From NCBI RefSeq assembly GCF_003989795.1, contig NZ_RZHG01000019.1, positions 186,145 to 250,144 on the forward strand: a stretch of DNA of 64,000 nt, read 5' to 3'. Below, piece by piece: positions 26,198 to 35,566 of this stretch (positions are counted from its first letter, which is position 1; each line of letters starts with the position of its first letter). The stretch is from Vreelandella andesensis (lineage in GTDB: Bacteria > Pseudomonadota > Gammaproteobacteria > Pseudomonadales > Halomonadaceae). The notes under the pieces are model-generated. The model did not search any database and was not told the origin of the DNA. It worked only from the letters and a program-made list of their open reading frames with translations. A program made the position numbers and the translations under genes.

Positions 26198-28372
26198 TTA
26201 CTTCGCTTTGTGCACCTGACGCCATGCGTGAAGTAGCGGTTCGGTGTAACCCGAAGGCTGTACGCGGCCCTTGAACACCAAGTCGGAGGCGGCTTTAAAG
26301 GCGGTAGAGTCTTCGAAGTCGGCGCTCATCGCGGTATACGTGGGGTCGTCAGCATTCTGCTTATCAACCACTTTAGCCATCCGCTTAAGGGTTTCTTCTA
26401 CCCGCGGCGCGTCGACAATGCCGTGGTGTAGCCAGTTGGCAATATGCTGGCTGGAAATACGCAATGTAGCACGGTCTTCCATCAGGCCTACGTTATGGAT
26501 GTCCGGCACTTTCGAACAGCCTACGCCATGCTCAACCCAGCGCACTACATAGCCCAGAATGCCTTGGCAGTTGTTATCTAGTTCTTGCTGAATTTCTTCA
26601 TCAGACCAGTTCGTGTTTTCCGCCACAGGCACAGTGAGCAGGTCATCTAAAAAGTCGGGCTCGCCCTGAGCTTCCAGCTCGCGCTGAACGTCCGTTACGT
26701 TGACTTGGTGGTAGTGAAGCGCATGCAGCGTAGCGGCCGTTGGGGAGGGTACCCAGGCGGTGTTGGCACCGGCCTTTGGATGACCAATTTTCTGCTCTAG
26801 CATGTTATGCATCAGGTCGGGCATCGCCCACATGCCTTTACCGATTTGAGCACGGCCACGTAGGCCACAGGCTAAGCCTACTTGCACGTTGTTCTTCTCG
26901 TAGGCAATGATCCACGCAGCGCTCTTCATATCGCCTTTGCGAACCATCGGGCCTGCTTCCATGGCGGTGTGCATTTCGTCACCGGTGCGGTCAAGGAAGC
27001 CAGTGTTGATGAACACAACGCGAGAAGCTGCTTCAGCAATACACGCCTTCAAGTTGACGGTGGTGCGGCGTTCTTCATCCATGATGCCCATTTTCAGGGT
27101 GTCACGGCTCATGCCCAGAATGTCTTCAACGCGACCAAACAGCTCGTTGGCAAACGCGACTTCCTTCGGGCCGTGCATCTTCGGCTTCACGATGTAAACG
27201 GAGCCGGTGCGCGAGTTGCGCGGTTGGTCGGCGTCTTTTTTCAGGTCGTGCAGCGCCAGCAGCGAGGTCACTACCGCGTCTAAAATACCTTCCGGCAGTT
27301 CGTTGCCGTTTTCGTCCAGGATAGCAGGCGTGGTCATCAGATGGCCTACGTTGCGCACGAACATCAGCGAACGGCCGGGCAGTTTAACGGTGTTGCCATC
27401 GGTAGTTTGCCAAGTACGATCAGCGTGCAGCGTCCGCTTGAAGGTCTTGCCCCCCTTGTCGATATTCTCTTCCAGGTCGCCCTTCATCAGGCCAAGCCAG
27501 TTGCTGTAAACACCGACTTTATCTTCAGAGTCGACCGCAGCGATGGAGTCTTCGCAATCCATAATCGCGGTCAGCGCCGCTTCCACGACCACATCTTTCA
27601 CGTGTGCGGGGTCTGTTTTGCCGATCGGATGGCTGTCGTCGATCTGGATTTCCAGATGCAGACCGTTGTTGGCGAGCAGGATTGCTTCCGGTGCGGATGC
27701 GTCGCCGTTAAAGCCGATCAGCTTGCCCGAATCTTTCAGGCCGGTTTCACGTCCGCCTTCCAGCGTAACGACCAAGTGCTCGTCACGAATCACGTATTTC
27801 ACTGCATCACGGTGAGAGCCCGTGGCCAATGGGGCTGCACGATCAAGAACGCCGCGAGCATAAGCGATAACTTTTTGGCCACGCTTTGGGTTGAAGCTAG
27901 TGCCTTTCTCAGCGCCGTCTTCCTCAGAAATCGCATCGGTGCCGTACAGGGCATCATACAAGCTGCCCCAGCGAGCATTAGCGGCATTCAGTGCATAGCG
28001 GGCGTTGCTGACGGGTACGACCAGCTGTGGGCCTGCTTGAACAGCCACTTCGCGATCCACATTGGCCGTCGTGGTTTTAACACTGTTGGGTGCATCAACC
28101 AGGTAGCCTGCTTCTTTTAAGAAGCTGCGATAAGCCGGCATATCGCTAACCGGACCTGGGTTTTCGCGGTGCCAGGTATCCAGCTTTTCTTGAAGCGCGT
28201 CGCGTTCTTCAAGCAACTGACGGTTCTTTGGTGTCAGCTCATGGAACAAGGCGTCAACGCCGGCCCAAAAGGTGCTTTCGTTGACACCAGTGCCCGGCAG
28301 AGCCTGTTCATTGATGAAGCGGTCCAGGTCTGCTGACACTTGTAAACGGTGACGCGTGATACGCTCGCTCAT
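26198..28372 (-). CDS. glcB: Malate synthase G
   Basis: The 724-aa monomeric enzyme that condenses acetyl-CoA and glyoxylate to malate. Length and all domains match the G isoform. Visible parts are the N-terminal block [20 protein letters not shown], the Mg site region [15 protein letters not shown], the catalytic Arg in [12 protein letters not shown] and the C-terminal [11 protein letters not shown]. No isocitrate lyase is nearby, so it may serve glycolate/glyoxylate use as well as the glyoxylate shunt. Long antisense frames over this gene are shadows. Confidence 0.97.
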   Translation of the reverse strand: MSERITRHRLQVSADLDRFINEQALPGTGVNESTFWAGVDALFHELTPKNRQLLEERDALQEKLDTWHRENPGPVSDMPAYRSFLKEAGYLVDAPNSVKTTTANVDREVAVQAGPQLVVPVSNARYALNAANARWGSLYDALYGTDAISEEDGAEKGTSFNPKRGQKVIAYARGVLDRAAPLATGSHRDAVKYVIRDEHLVVTLEGGRETGLKDSGKLIGFNGDASAPEAILLANNGLHLEIQIDDSHPIGKTDPAHVKDVVVEAALTAIMDCEDSIAAVDSEDKVGVYSNWLGLMKGDLEENIDKGGKTFKRTLHADRTWQTTDGNTVKLPGRSLMFVRNVGHLMTTPAILDENGNELPEGILDAVVTSLLALHDLKKDADQPRNSRTGSVYIVKPKMHGPKEVAFANELFGRVEDILGMSRDTLKMGIMDEERRTTVNLKACIAEAASRVVFINTGFLDRTGDEMHTAMEAGPMVRKGDMKSAAWIIAYEKNNVQVGLACGLRGRAQIGKGMWAMPDLMHNMLEQKIGHPKAGANTAWVPSPTAATLHALHYHQVNVTDVQRELEAQGEPDFLDDLLTVPVAENTNWSDEEIQQELDNNCQGILGYVVRWVEHGVGCSKVPDIHNVGLMEDRATLRISSQHIANWLHHGIVDAPRVEETLKRMAKVVDKQNADDPTYTAMSADFEDSTAFKAASDLVFKGRVQPSGYTEPLLHAWRQVHKAK

Positions 28373-28578
28373 GGGGTTCTCCTGTCAAGGTGCCCGTGGG
28401 ATATTATCGTGCCACGGTCAGGGTAAAGGTATATTTATGGAAAATACTTCCACAACTGCGCGGGCATGTAAACAGCCGATGCCGTAAAGCAGCATAATGC
28501 TCGACCAAATGATGAGAGCGACAGTGGTCTTCGCTGCCATTCAGCCAACGAATAGGTGGCGTTCATGGAGAGACGTTA

Positions 28579-29547
28579 ATGCATAATTTCCAACACCTGG
28601 AAGGCTTGTTTCGGCAAGCAGCAGGCGAATCCTCGCTCTCCCGACTTAGGCCGGGCGATGCGCTAACGGACGCCGTGCATGACTATTTTCGCCACTATGG
28701 TTTAGAAACGCTATTAAACGACACCAGCGAGGTGCACGCGGGATTTATTGATACTGGACGCTTTGCCCTTTGGTGCCAAGTATGGAGCCCACCTGTCCCT
28801 ACTGGTACCGCGTTTGTGATTCACGGCTACTTTGATCATCTAGGCCTTTACCGTCATTTGCTCGGTTGCCTGCTGGCCAAAGGGTGGCGAGTGGTATTGT
28901 GGGACCTTCCTGGCCACGGTCTTTCCAGCGGCCCGCGGGCTGAAATTGAAGATTTTGACGACTACCAGCACTGCCTTGCGCACTTGCAGGCGACATTGCA
29001 AATTAAGAGGATGGCACCAAAGCCGTGGCTAGGCGTGGGGCAGAGCACCGGGGCCGCCATATTAGCGACCGACGCACTGACCCGCCGTGAAGCGGCAGGC
29101 TGGGCCGCTATTGTGCTACTGGCGCCGTTGGTGCGCCCCTGGCGCTGGAGTCAATCCAGTTGGCTGCACCTTATTGCCAGCCCGTTTCTAAAAGACCTGC
29201 CAAGAAAGTATCGCCCCAACTCCACCGATGAGCAGTTTACGATGTTTCTGCGCGACCAAGACCCACTTCAACCGGAACGGTTAAGTGTTATGTGGATTAC
29301 CGCCATGCGACGCTGGATGCCGCGTTTACTGGCGCTGGCCCCCAACCCGTTGCCTACGCTTATTTTGCAGGGCGAACAGGACTTAACCGTCGATTGGGAG
29401 TGGAACCTGATGGTATTAAAAGAGAAGTTCCCCAATGCCGAGATCCTCCGCCACCCAGAAGCCCGCCACCACTTAGTTAATGAAGCCGAGCCGATACGCC
29501 AAGTGCTCTTCGATGCGTTAGATAACTTTGTTGAAAATGTTCACTAG
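28579..29547 (+). CDS. Alpha/beta hydrolase, lysophospholipase-like
   Basis: A 322-aa soluble hydrolase of the PldB/monoacylglycerol-lipase type. It shows the oxyanion region FVIHGYFDHLGLYRHL, WDLPGHGLSSGPRAEI, the nucleophile elbow GVGQSTGAA (Ser in GxSxG), an acid Asp in LQGEQDLTVDW and the His in PEARHHLVNEAEP. No signal peptide is seen. It is convergent with the 3' part of comM; the stops overlap by 4 bp (CTAG). Confidence 0.82.
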   Translation: MHNFQHLEGLFRQAAGESSLSRLRPGDALTDAVHDYFRHYGLETLLNDTSEVHAGFIDTGRFALWCQVWSPPVPTGTAFVIHGYFDHLGLYRHLLGCLLAKGWRVVLWDLPGHGLSSGPRAEIEDFDDYQHCLAHLQATLQIKRMAPKPWLGVGQSTGAAILATDALTRREAAGWAAIVLLAPLVRPWRWSQSSWLHLIASPFLKDLPRKYRPNSTDEQFTMFLRDQDPLQPERLSVMWITAMRRWMPRLLALAPNPLPTLILQGEQDLTVDWEWNLMVLKEKFPNAEILRHPEARHHLVNEAEPIRQVLFDALDNFVENVH

Positions 29548-30418
29548 GCTCCCCTCAGCAACCTATCCAACTGTCGGTAGCCGATGGCTTCGATAAAGTG
29601 CGGTTGGGTGGGCTTGGGTTCGCCTTGCAGGTCGGCCAGGGTGAGCGCGACTCGCAGGACGCGGTGGTAGGCGCGGGCAGAGAGTTTAAGCTTTTCTAAT
29701 ACGCCTGCTAACCAAGCGCGTTCATCATCATTCAGCGCGCAGGCGGCTTCCAGGGCCTTGCCGCTGAGTTGACTGTTGAGTGCGCCCCGCGACATCTGCC
29801 GCTCTCGGGCGGCCATCACCCGCTCGCGTACTGCACTGGAAGGTTCACCCTGGGTTTGGGCGGTGAGCTGTTCAGGCGGCAAGGCGGGCACTTCTACCTG
29901 TAGGTCAATGCGGTCTAGCAGCGGGCCAGAAAGCCGTGCTTGATAGCGCTGGATTTGGCTGGCACTGCATTGGCAGCGCTGGCGCGGGTCGCCCAGGTGA
30001 CCACAGGGGCAGGGGTTCATGGCAGCAACGAGCTGGAACTGCGCTGGGTAGCGGCGCTCATGGTTAGCGCGTGAGAGGTGAATCTCCCCCGTTTCCAGTG
30101 GCTGCCGTAAAACTTCTAATACGTTGCGGGAAAACTCTGGCAGCTCATCTAGAAACAGTGCGCCGTGGTGAGCCAGCGAGATTTCCCCTGGTTTGGGTTT
30201 TGAGCCCCCGCCCACCAGTGCGGCGGCGCTGGCGCTATGGTGGGGCTGACGAAACGGCCGCTGGCCCCAGTCTGCTTCTAGGGGTAGCCCACATACCGAG
30301 CGTACAGCGGCCACTTGCAGTGCATCCTCTTCGGAAAGCGGCGGCAAAATGCCAGGCAAGCGGCTAGCGAGCATGGTTTTACCGGTGCCAGGAGGTCCAG
30401 CTAACAGCAAATTGTGGC
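29544..30418 (-). pseudogene. comM: comM (yifB), 3' part, cut off by the integrative element
   Basis: About 290 residues forming the C-terminal part of the ComM/YifB AAA+ branch-migration helicase, which helps integrate DNA in natural transformation. It begins at HNLLLAGPPGTGKTMLA, so Walker A is intact. Next come LFLDELPEFSRNVLEVLRQP (Walker B), NPCPCGHLGDPRQRC and SGPLLDRIDLQVEVP (sensor/Arg region). The N-terminal part lies 5.2 kb away at 35582-36238. Fusing the two gives about 502 residues, the normal family length. The first Met read in this frame is a TTG and is not a start. Confidence 0.95.
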
Positions 30419-30432
30419 TATTTAAACCCCAT
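30402..30432. other. Left junction (att site) of the comM element
   Basis: Contains TAACAGCAAATTGTGGC (30402-30418), a 15/17 match to the right junction copy at 35588-35604, followed after 2 bp by the inner arm TTTAAACCCCAT (30421-30432). The arm is the exact inverted repeat of ATGGGGTTTAAA at 35567-35578. Together they are read as half of attP joined to half of attB. Confidence 0.85.
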
Positions 30433-30499
30433 ATATTATAGAGCTAATCCTGGATTTGAGTTTTGGCAGCAATTTGATGATGAAGATGAAGTCTTATAA
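30431..30499 (+). pseudogene. Possible C-terminal gene remnant at the element's left end
   Basis: Reading plus-strand codons from 30431 gives ...RANPGFEFWQQFDDEDEVL then TAA at 30497-30499, which looks like a real acidic C-terminus. Upstream the frame runs into the att site and comM and has no start codon. In the circular form it is closed about 13 codons further back. It may be the tail of a gene lost when the element formed. Confidence 0.25.
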
Positions 30500-30585
30500 A
30501 GGGTTATTTATAGATAAATGCCAATGAATAATTAATTTTTTTGAGAAATTTCATTGATTTTTAATGATGTTGGGAAAATTGGATG

Positions 30586-31584
30586 TCACTTTAAATATAT
30601 AGTTTCGAATCTTATATTCTTTAGAGGAGCTTTGTCTTGAGCCTTAGCGTCTTTAAAAAAAACAATTTGACTGTAACGTAATTTATCTTTCTTTGCTTTT
30701 ACTTCTGATAAAACTATATCGTTGTCGCTGAGGTACAGCACGTCAGGTAAGCCACCATTTAAGTTCGAGAGATAAATCGCTAAGTCTTTAGTCGTTTGTG
30801 CCCCAATCGAATTTATTAGTGTTTTTGTATTATGTTTCTCTTTGTTGTCATATTTTAGTGAGTTGCTCTCTAGAAGGTAGTTGAGATTATACATAAAATC
30901 TTTATGGCTTACTGTGCTGATTCCTTCATAAAATATATCTTTAGCTTTTTTTTGTTTTTGTATAGTGTACTCTTCTTGGTTCATGTTTGAAGGCAATAGC
31001 GATCTTGATATAACTGAATGATATATGTCGCCAAAAAGATATAACTTGTACGATTGGTTACCGCACATTTTTTCTATATTTGTAATTTGGCTTATCAAAT
31101 CACTAGATAGAAATTTATCTTCCATAGCTAATATATATGCACCTATTATATTTGAACTAAAGTTGCCCTCTTCTTTAACGGCAATCTTACCTTCTTTTCT
31201 TAGTCGTTCAATAAAAAAAAGATCTGAGCTACCGCTATTGAAATTACAATCGATAGTTTTAATCGGTATGCCAATCCGATTACACTGTTCTTCTAGCGGG
31301 AAAAAGCTTAATGTTTTTGAAGCACCTGCTTCAGAGAGATTTCCTCCATTCTTAAAGTATTCAAATGGCTGAAGTTTTTCTAAAAGAAGGTCGTCTGTCT
31401 TAATAGAGGTCATTCCTTTGAGCAAGGCTATAAGCGGAGTTATTACCTCGATAGGTGGTTTGTAGTTAGCATAAAAGTCAATAATTAAGTTCCGATAATT
31501 GCCGCCGGTTGAACCAAATAGGAGGCCTATGTCAGGCTCGTCACCAAGAAAAAATCTATCTAATTCATATTTATATCTACTCAT
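30586..31584 (-). CDS. Putative nuclease with C-terminal VRR-NUC-like motif (element cargo)
   Basis: A 332-aa protein not recognised over its first 270 residues. The C-terminus from about residue 277 reads GGLPDVLYLSDNDIV, LSEVKAKKDKLR and YSQIVFFK, the pattern of VRR-NUC/PD-(D/E)XK nucleases. The metal-site Asp is 281, Glu294-Val-Lys296 is the ExK motif and Gln306 is the conserved Gln. The N-terminal region is helix-rich and has no signal or membrane segment. The gene has a good GGAG site, is AT-rich like the rest of the element and is its only clear cargo. A role in defence or DNA processing is inference. Confidence 0.6.
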   Translation of the reverse strand: MSRYKYELDRFFLGDEPDIGLLFGSTGGNYRNLIIDFYANYKPPIEVITPLIALLKGMTSIKTDDLLLEKLQPFEYFKNGGNLSEAGASKTLSFFPLEEQCNRIGIPIKTIDCNFNSGSSDLFFIERLRKEGKIAVKEEGNFSSNIIGAYILAMEDKFLSSDLISQITNIEKMCGNQSYKLYLFGDIYHSVISRSLLPSNMNQEEYTIQKQKKAKDIFYEGISTVSHKDFMYNLNYLLESNSLKYDNKEKHNTKTLINSIGAQTTKDLAIYLSNLNGGLPDVLYLSDNDIVLSEVKAKKDKLRYSQIVFFKDAKAQDKAPLKNIRFETIYLK

Positions 31585-32107
31585 GAGAAGTACTCCAACG
31601 GAATGAAAGCATTAAGGCTACATTTTTAAAGAATGGCAGTGAAATTAACCTGACATCAAGTTATCAACAGTTATATCTAAATCATCCTATAGAGAAAAAA
31701 TTTGCTTAGCCAAGTGAAAGTCTTCTGGTGATGCGGTTGTAGAATCCTCAGATGAAACCTTTCTTTTGAGAGGCGGGCGGTTGCCATCTATGAGTACCTA
31801 TCTGAGTCGCTATATATTGAGCTGAAAGGTACTGAGAGAGGTACCCTATAAACGTGGCTTACACGGCCTTATTTAACAGCGTACAACCAAGGGAATCAAA
31901 CTAAACGACTCTAGCCCTATGTACCCTACTGGGTAGTCTCTGCTTTTCATTTTTACGTGCTGGCGCTAGGGGAATACTGAAGCTGATGAAGGTATACCTC
32001 AAGAAGACCAGTTAAAGATGCCTAGAAGCCACTTTAATTCTATTGACAGACCACCCATAACAGACTTTAATAACGAAACCACTTAAAACAGACTAAGGCT
32101 ACTCGTG
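31585..32107. other. Non-coding stretch between nuclease and resolvase genes
   Basis: 523 bp without a convincing gene. It holds a small palindrome TACCC-TACT-GGGTA (about 31921-31934) and TTACACGGCCT at 31859-31869, repeated exactly at 32807-32817 on the other side of the resolvase gene. These may be resolvase binding sites (res-like). Divergent promoters for the two genes must lie here. Confidence 0.35.
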
Positions 32108-32743
32108 ATGACTATCGTTAGAGCTTACCTACGCGCCAGCACTACTGACCAAGACGCTAATAGAGCAAAGCGCCAGCTTCAAGATTTTGCTGAACAACAT
32201 GGTTTTGCTATAGCGACCTATTACAGCGAGAACGCTTCAGGCTCTACGTTGGAGCGCCCTGAGCTTATGCGACTACTATCGGAAGCTGGCGCTGGCGATA
32301 TTCTACTTGTTGAGCAAATAGACCGATTAGCACGCTTGAACCAAGATGATTGGCAACAGCTTAAGCAGCTAATTAACGCGAAAGGCTTAAAAATCGTTTC
32401 TCCTGAGCTTCCAACTTCTCATGCTCTACTGAATGAGTCTCAAGGTTTCACCAGTGCCGTTATGCAGGCGGTAAATGGTATGCTTTTGGATCTATTAGCA
32501 GCTACAGCAAGAAAAGACTACGAAGATAGACGACGTAGACAAGTTCAAGGTATCGAGAAAGCAAAGCAGTTAGGCAAGTTCAAAGGTCGCCAAGAAGATA
32601 CCAAAAAACAGAATGCAGTTAAGGCAATGCTTAAAAGCGGTCATTCGTATAACGAAATTATAGAATCTGTCTCATGTAGTCGTGCTTTGGTTGCAAAAGT
32701 CTCAAAGAAGATCAAGGAAGATCAAAATAGTGTCGCTACTTAA
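32108..32743 (+). CDS. Small serine recombinase (resolvase/invertase family)
   Basis: A 211-aa resolvase-type recombinase. The catalytic domain starts IVRAYLRASTTDQD with the nucleophile Ser in RAST. LLVEQIDRLARLNQDDW contains the active-site Arg residues, and the long E-helix ends DLLAATARKDYEDRRRRQVQGI. The C-terminal 40 residues (GHSYNEIIESVSCSRALVAKVSK) form a Hin-like HTH. The ATG at 32108 follows an in-frame GTG. It may resolve multimers of the circular element or invert a segment. A hairpin with T-run lies about 140 bp downstream. Confidence 0.88.
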   Translation: MTIVRAYLRASTTDQDANRAKRQLQDFAEQHGFAIATYYSENASGSTLERPELMRLLSEAGAGDILLVEQIDRLARLNQDDWQQLKQLINAKGLKIVSPELPTSHALLNESQGFTSAVMQAVNGMLLDLLAATARKDYEDRRRRQVQGIEKAKQLGKFKGRQEDTKKQNAVKAMLKSGHSYNEIIESVSCSRALVAKVSKKIKEDQNSVAT

Positions 32744-32885
32744 GAGGGTTTAAGAGCTTTTGTTGGATACCCTCTAGGTAGGTATAGGGTGCCCCATTAA
32801 AATTGATTACACGGCCTCTATGACGGCATTAGAAGGTCTTTTAGATAGCTTTCTAAGTGGCCTCAAAAAAAGTGTTAAACACTAG

Positions 32886-32914
32886 CCCCCTACAAAACCC
32901 TGGGGGGTATTTTT
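32886..32914 (+). terminator. Hairpin with T-run after the resolvase gene
   Basis: CCCCC (32886-32890) pairs with the G-run at 32902-32907 around an 11-nt loop and is followed by TATTTTT. Likely terminator of the resolvase transcript, though the stem is short. Confidence 0.5.
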
Positions 32915-33224
32915 CCTAAATCCATCAACCGTTGCATTACAAGGCTTACATTGGGATAAACACCTCTCTCGCTATAGGCTGGTTTAGGTTAAGCTATTGT
33001 AAATTTAACACTAACCATAAGAACTATAAGTCAATGCAATAAGAACCAATAGTAATCTCATAGCGAATGATATTTATTCTCAAAAAAGCTTGCAGCCCCC
33101 ATATGATTGTGATTAACATTCATTATGAATTGGTGGGGCAGTAGCTACAACGCTATGGATTGAGCCAATTAAAATAAGTCAATCCAAACGCTGGGAACCT
33201 CAAAGCATCAAGTGCTTAAGTGAC

Positions 33225-33289
33225 CAAGTGTTATTCCTACTCTCCTACATAAAAAATATGTTGTGGGGGGTAGGGGGGCATAACACTTG
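33225..33289. repeat. Long imperfect hairpin with two G6 tracts
   Basis: Base CAAGTGTTAT/ATAACACTTG, inner pairing CCTAC/GTAGG and a tip TACAT-AAAAAAT-ATGT form a stem of about 65 nt. The 3' side reads GGGGGGTAGGGGGGC. Possible roles are an origin, a processing signal, or a bound site for the HTH protein encoded 166 bp downstream. Confidence 0.45.
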
Positions 33290-33454
33290 AGTTTCCTAAA
33301 GCATCAAATTAGACACCTCTTAATAACAACTTTAGTTTATCCTTAGTAGCTTTAGATATAAATCAATATAGAAATAACATAATTGGTTTGTATTTTAGTA
33401 TACTAATGATTTTCTCTGGTTTTTTTATGTATTCAAATCTCAGGAGTTATTCAG

Positions 33455-33730
33455 ATGAAAAAGCGTTCAGATGGTAAGAAAACCAATGCACGAAAAGACG
33501 CTAAGTTAGTATCAACGGTGAAAACATTGGTTGAATCCGGGCTTCCACCCAGGATGATTGCATTAGTATTCGATATTCGAGAATCAACAATTAGTCAGTA
33601 TCGAACAAATGATCGACAAGCAGATGTAGTTCCGTTGTCATTAGCTGAAGCTAGGAAGAATCTTATCGAGCACATTGATGCAGCATTTGAAAGCCAGTTA
33701 GATTCTCATGTAGGAGACCAAGCAGCGTAA
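33455..33730 (+). CDS. Small basic HTH-like protein of the element
   Basis: A 91-aa protein with a Lys/Arg-rich start (MKKRSDGKKTNARKDAK). A probable helix-turn-helix follows at about residues 20-50 (VKTLVESGLPPRMIALVFDIRESTISQYR), then an acidic C-terminal tail. CAGGAG is correctly placed before the ATG. The family is not recognised. A role as recombination directionality factor or repressor of the element would fit its size and its place between the resolvase and the integrase. Confidence 0.55.
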   Translation: MKKRSDGKKTNARKDAKLVSTVKTLVESGLPPRMIALVFDIRESTISQYRTNDRQADVVPLSLAEARKNLIEHIDAAFESQLDSHVGDQAA

Positions 33731-33778
33731 AAGCCTTAGCCTCATCAAGATACCCCATTGAAAATAAAAGCCTTCTTT

Positions 33779-35554
33779 CTAATCATCGATTTCAGAACCA
33801 GAAAAGTCTTTAATCATTCCTAGTGAAATAAGCCTTTTATAGACTTCTTCGGATTCTTTATCTCTTGGGCTTCCTGACAAAATATTTTCAATGCTTTCTT
33901 TAATTCTTAAAATTGAAACTCCAATTAACTGACCTTCAGATGAGCCTTGCCAGATACGATGTTGACCATGTTTTATTATATGGAAGTCAATTGATTCATA
34001 GTCTTCGTTATGATGAAAGTGAATGGTTAGTAAATGGTCGTACATTTCAATTTCTGATATGTATTTTTTGAAGAAAAAGTTTAGTTGTTCCCTTAGCTCT
34101 TTACTCTTAATTTTAGCTTCGATTGTGTCAGCAGCATCATAGCACAATACTTCAGTAATAATGCCTACAGCTACTTCATTTGCTTTTAGTGCAGTCTCTT
34201 GTAGATCTTCAATTTGTAGTAATGACTCTTCTTCATTATCTATTGATTTTAGAGTTGCTTCCCTTTCTCCTTCTTTTTGAGTTATGGAGGCCAGGATTGT
34301 ACTAGGCGGGTTGTCGGTGCTTGCTATAATGTTCGTAAACCTAGTTAAGCTGATCTCAATTTCTTCTAAAGTTCCCCTTAGAGTCTCAATGCGTGCTTGC
34401 GTTGAGGCTCTTTTTTTTTGAATATTGCTTTGCTCTGGAACTAGCTCCATATAGTTAAGATTAGACAGCAAGCCTAATAGTGATTCTTCAGCGGCTAAGT
34501 AAGGCATAGATATAGCATCGCATTTACCGCCCGATCGAGACATTGAGCATCTAAGGTAAGTGCCTCCTTTTGGTTTAGAACCTTTGTTTATATAGTGTAC
34601 TGGTGAACCGCAGTAGCCACATTTTATTATACCTTTAAACAGATTACTAAAGCGCTCTCCACTTCGCCCTCTTGTTTTTGGCCTTAATTTTTTTGATTTT
34701 GCTGAATAGAATTTTTCTTTCGTTATAGCTGCTGGATAGAATTCTTCTATAGGATCGCCATCTTCTTCATAAATGTACTTGTTGTTATTCTCATTCCAGA
34801 CACCTTTTTTTGGCTGCATGGCTCCATAGGTTGATTTGTTGTTAAGTATTTTTTTGATGTAACTTGTATGCCAAAAATCGCTTCTGCCAAAAGTTGGAGT
34901 TTCTGTATTGTTTAAGTGTCTTGTTATGCTTGATGCGCCTGATCCTTTTTCAGACATTTCGAATATTTCTTGTATTACTCTTGCTCTTTCTTCAATAAGT
35001 TCATATTTATCGTATGTTTTCTTGATCCAAGCAGGACACATTGCTGTGTAAGGCTTCTTGCTTTTCTGTGCTTCATCTCTTTTGTTTTTCCAAACTTGTT
35101 TTATCCTTTCAGCTTTTGTCTTTGATTCTTCGTGAGCACGACTCATAACCATCAAAGAGCCAAAAAGTTCCATTGCTATAGTTTCTGAATTTTCTCGATA
35201 AATCTGGCCATCGGTAAGTGTTGCTATATTAACGCCTTTGTTAATTATTCCTAGAAAATGAGTTAATGCTAGATTAGGTTTTTCTCTACTTAGGCGGTCA
35301 AGCGACTCTACAATCAGGTAAGACCCTTTTTCAATTTTTCCCGCGTCAATTGCCTTTATGAATTCACCTAATGCCCCTTCGGAAGCATTTTCCCCTCTGT
35401 AGCCTGAGACACCCAAGTCAGAGTAGCCAGTCTCAACAAGCTCTAGGCCGTGTTTCTTGGCGAACTCTTGAGCGCCAACGGTCTGCCTTCTGAGGCTGTC
35501 ACCGCTGGCCTGAGCTTTGCTGCTGAATCGTATGTAGCTGTACGCCTTTGTCAT
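33779..35554 (-). CDS. Large serine recombinase (integrase) of the comM element
   Basis: A 591-aa site-specific integrase. The N-terminal catalytic domain begins KAYSYIRFSSKAQASGDS with the nucleophile Ser in FSS; VESLDRLSRE is also catalytic. The recombinase domain (about 170-270) has GASSITRHLNNTETPTFG and IKKILNNKSTYGAM. A zinc ribbon has Cys pairs in KCGYCGSP and RCSMSRSGGKC. A coiled-coil follows, as usual. The ATG at 35554 is preferred to a TTG two codons earlier. It sits 13 bp from the attP arm and is read in the same direction as comM, 27 nt after the truncated comM stop, so host transcription may drive it. Confidence 0.93.
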   Translation of the reverse strand: MTKAYSYIRFSSKAQASGDSLRRQTVGAQEFAKKHGLELVETGYSDLGVSGYRGENASEGALGEFIKAIDAGKIEKGSYLIVESLDRLSREKPNLALTHFLGIINKGVNIATLTDGQIYRENSETIAMELFGSLMVMSRAHEESKTKAERIKQVWKNKRDEAQKSKKPYTAMCPAWIKKTYDKYELIEERARVIQEIFEMSEKGSGASSITRHLNNTETPTFGRSDFWHTSYIKKILNNKSTYGAMQPKKGVWNENNNKYIYEEDGDPIEEFYPAAITKEKFYSAKSKKLRPKTRGRSGERFSNLFKGIIKCGYCGSPVHYINKGSKPKGGTYLRCSMSRSGGKCDAISMPYLAAEESLLGLLSNLNYMELVPEQSNIQKKRASTQARIETLRGTLEEIEISLTRFTNIIASTDNPPSTILASITQKEGEREATLKSIDNEEESLLQIEDLQETALKANEVAVGIITEVLCYDAADTIEAKIKSKELREQLNFFFKKYISEIEMYDHLLTIHFHHNEDYESIDFHIIKHGQHRIWQGSSEGQLIGVSILRIKESIENILSGSPRDKESEEVYKRLISLGMIKDFSGSEIDD

Positions 35555-35566
35555 GCTCAATTTCTC

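Larger units (their letters stand above)
32744..33454. other. Non-coding stretch of the element with strong secondary structure
   Basis: 711 bp without a recognisable gene. It contains the terminator-like hairpin at 32886-32914 and, at 33225-33289, an imperfect hairpin with a perfect 10-bp base CAAGTGTTAT/ATAACACTTG. That hairpin carries two runs of six G separated by TA. It is flanked by direct repeats AAAGCATCAA (33202-33211 and 33298-33307). The last 100 bp are very AT-rich and must hold the promoter of the HTH gene. Confidence 0.4.

Noticed and set aside
27341-28120. 259-residue open frame on the plus strand inside glcB
   Set aside because: It is antisense to a highly conserved gene, has no family match and no ribosome site; a composition shadow.
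32744-33454. CRISPR array or tRNA in the element's non-coding DNA
   Set aside because: No regularly spaced repeats and no cloverleaf with CCA-type end could be found.
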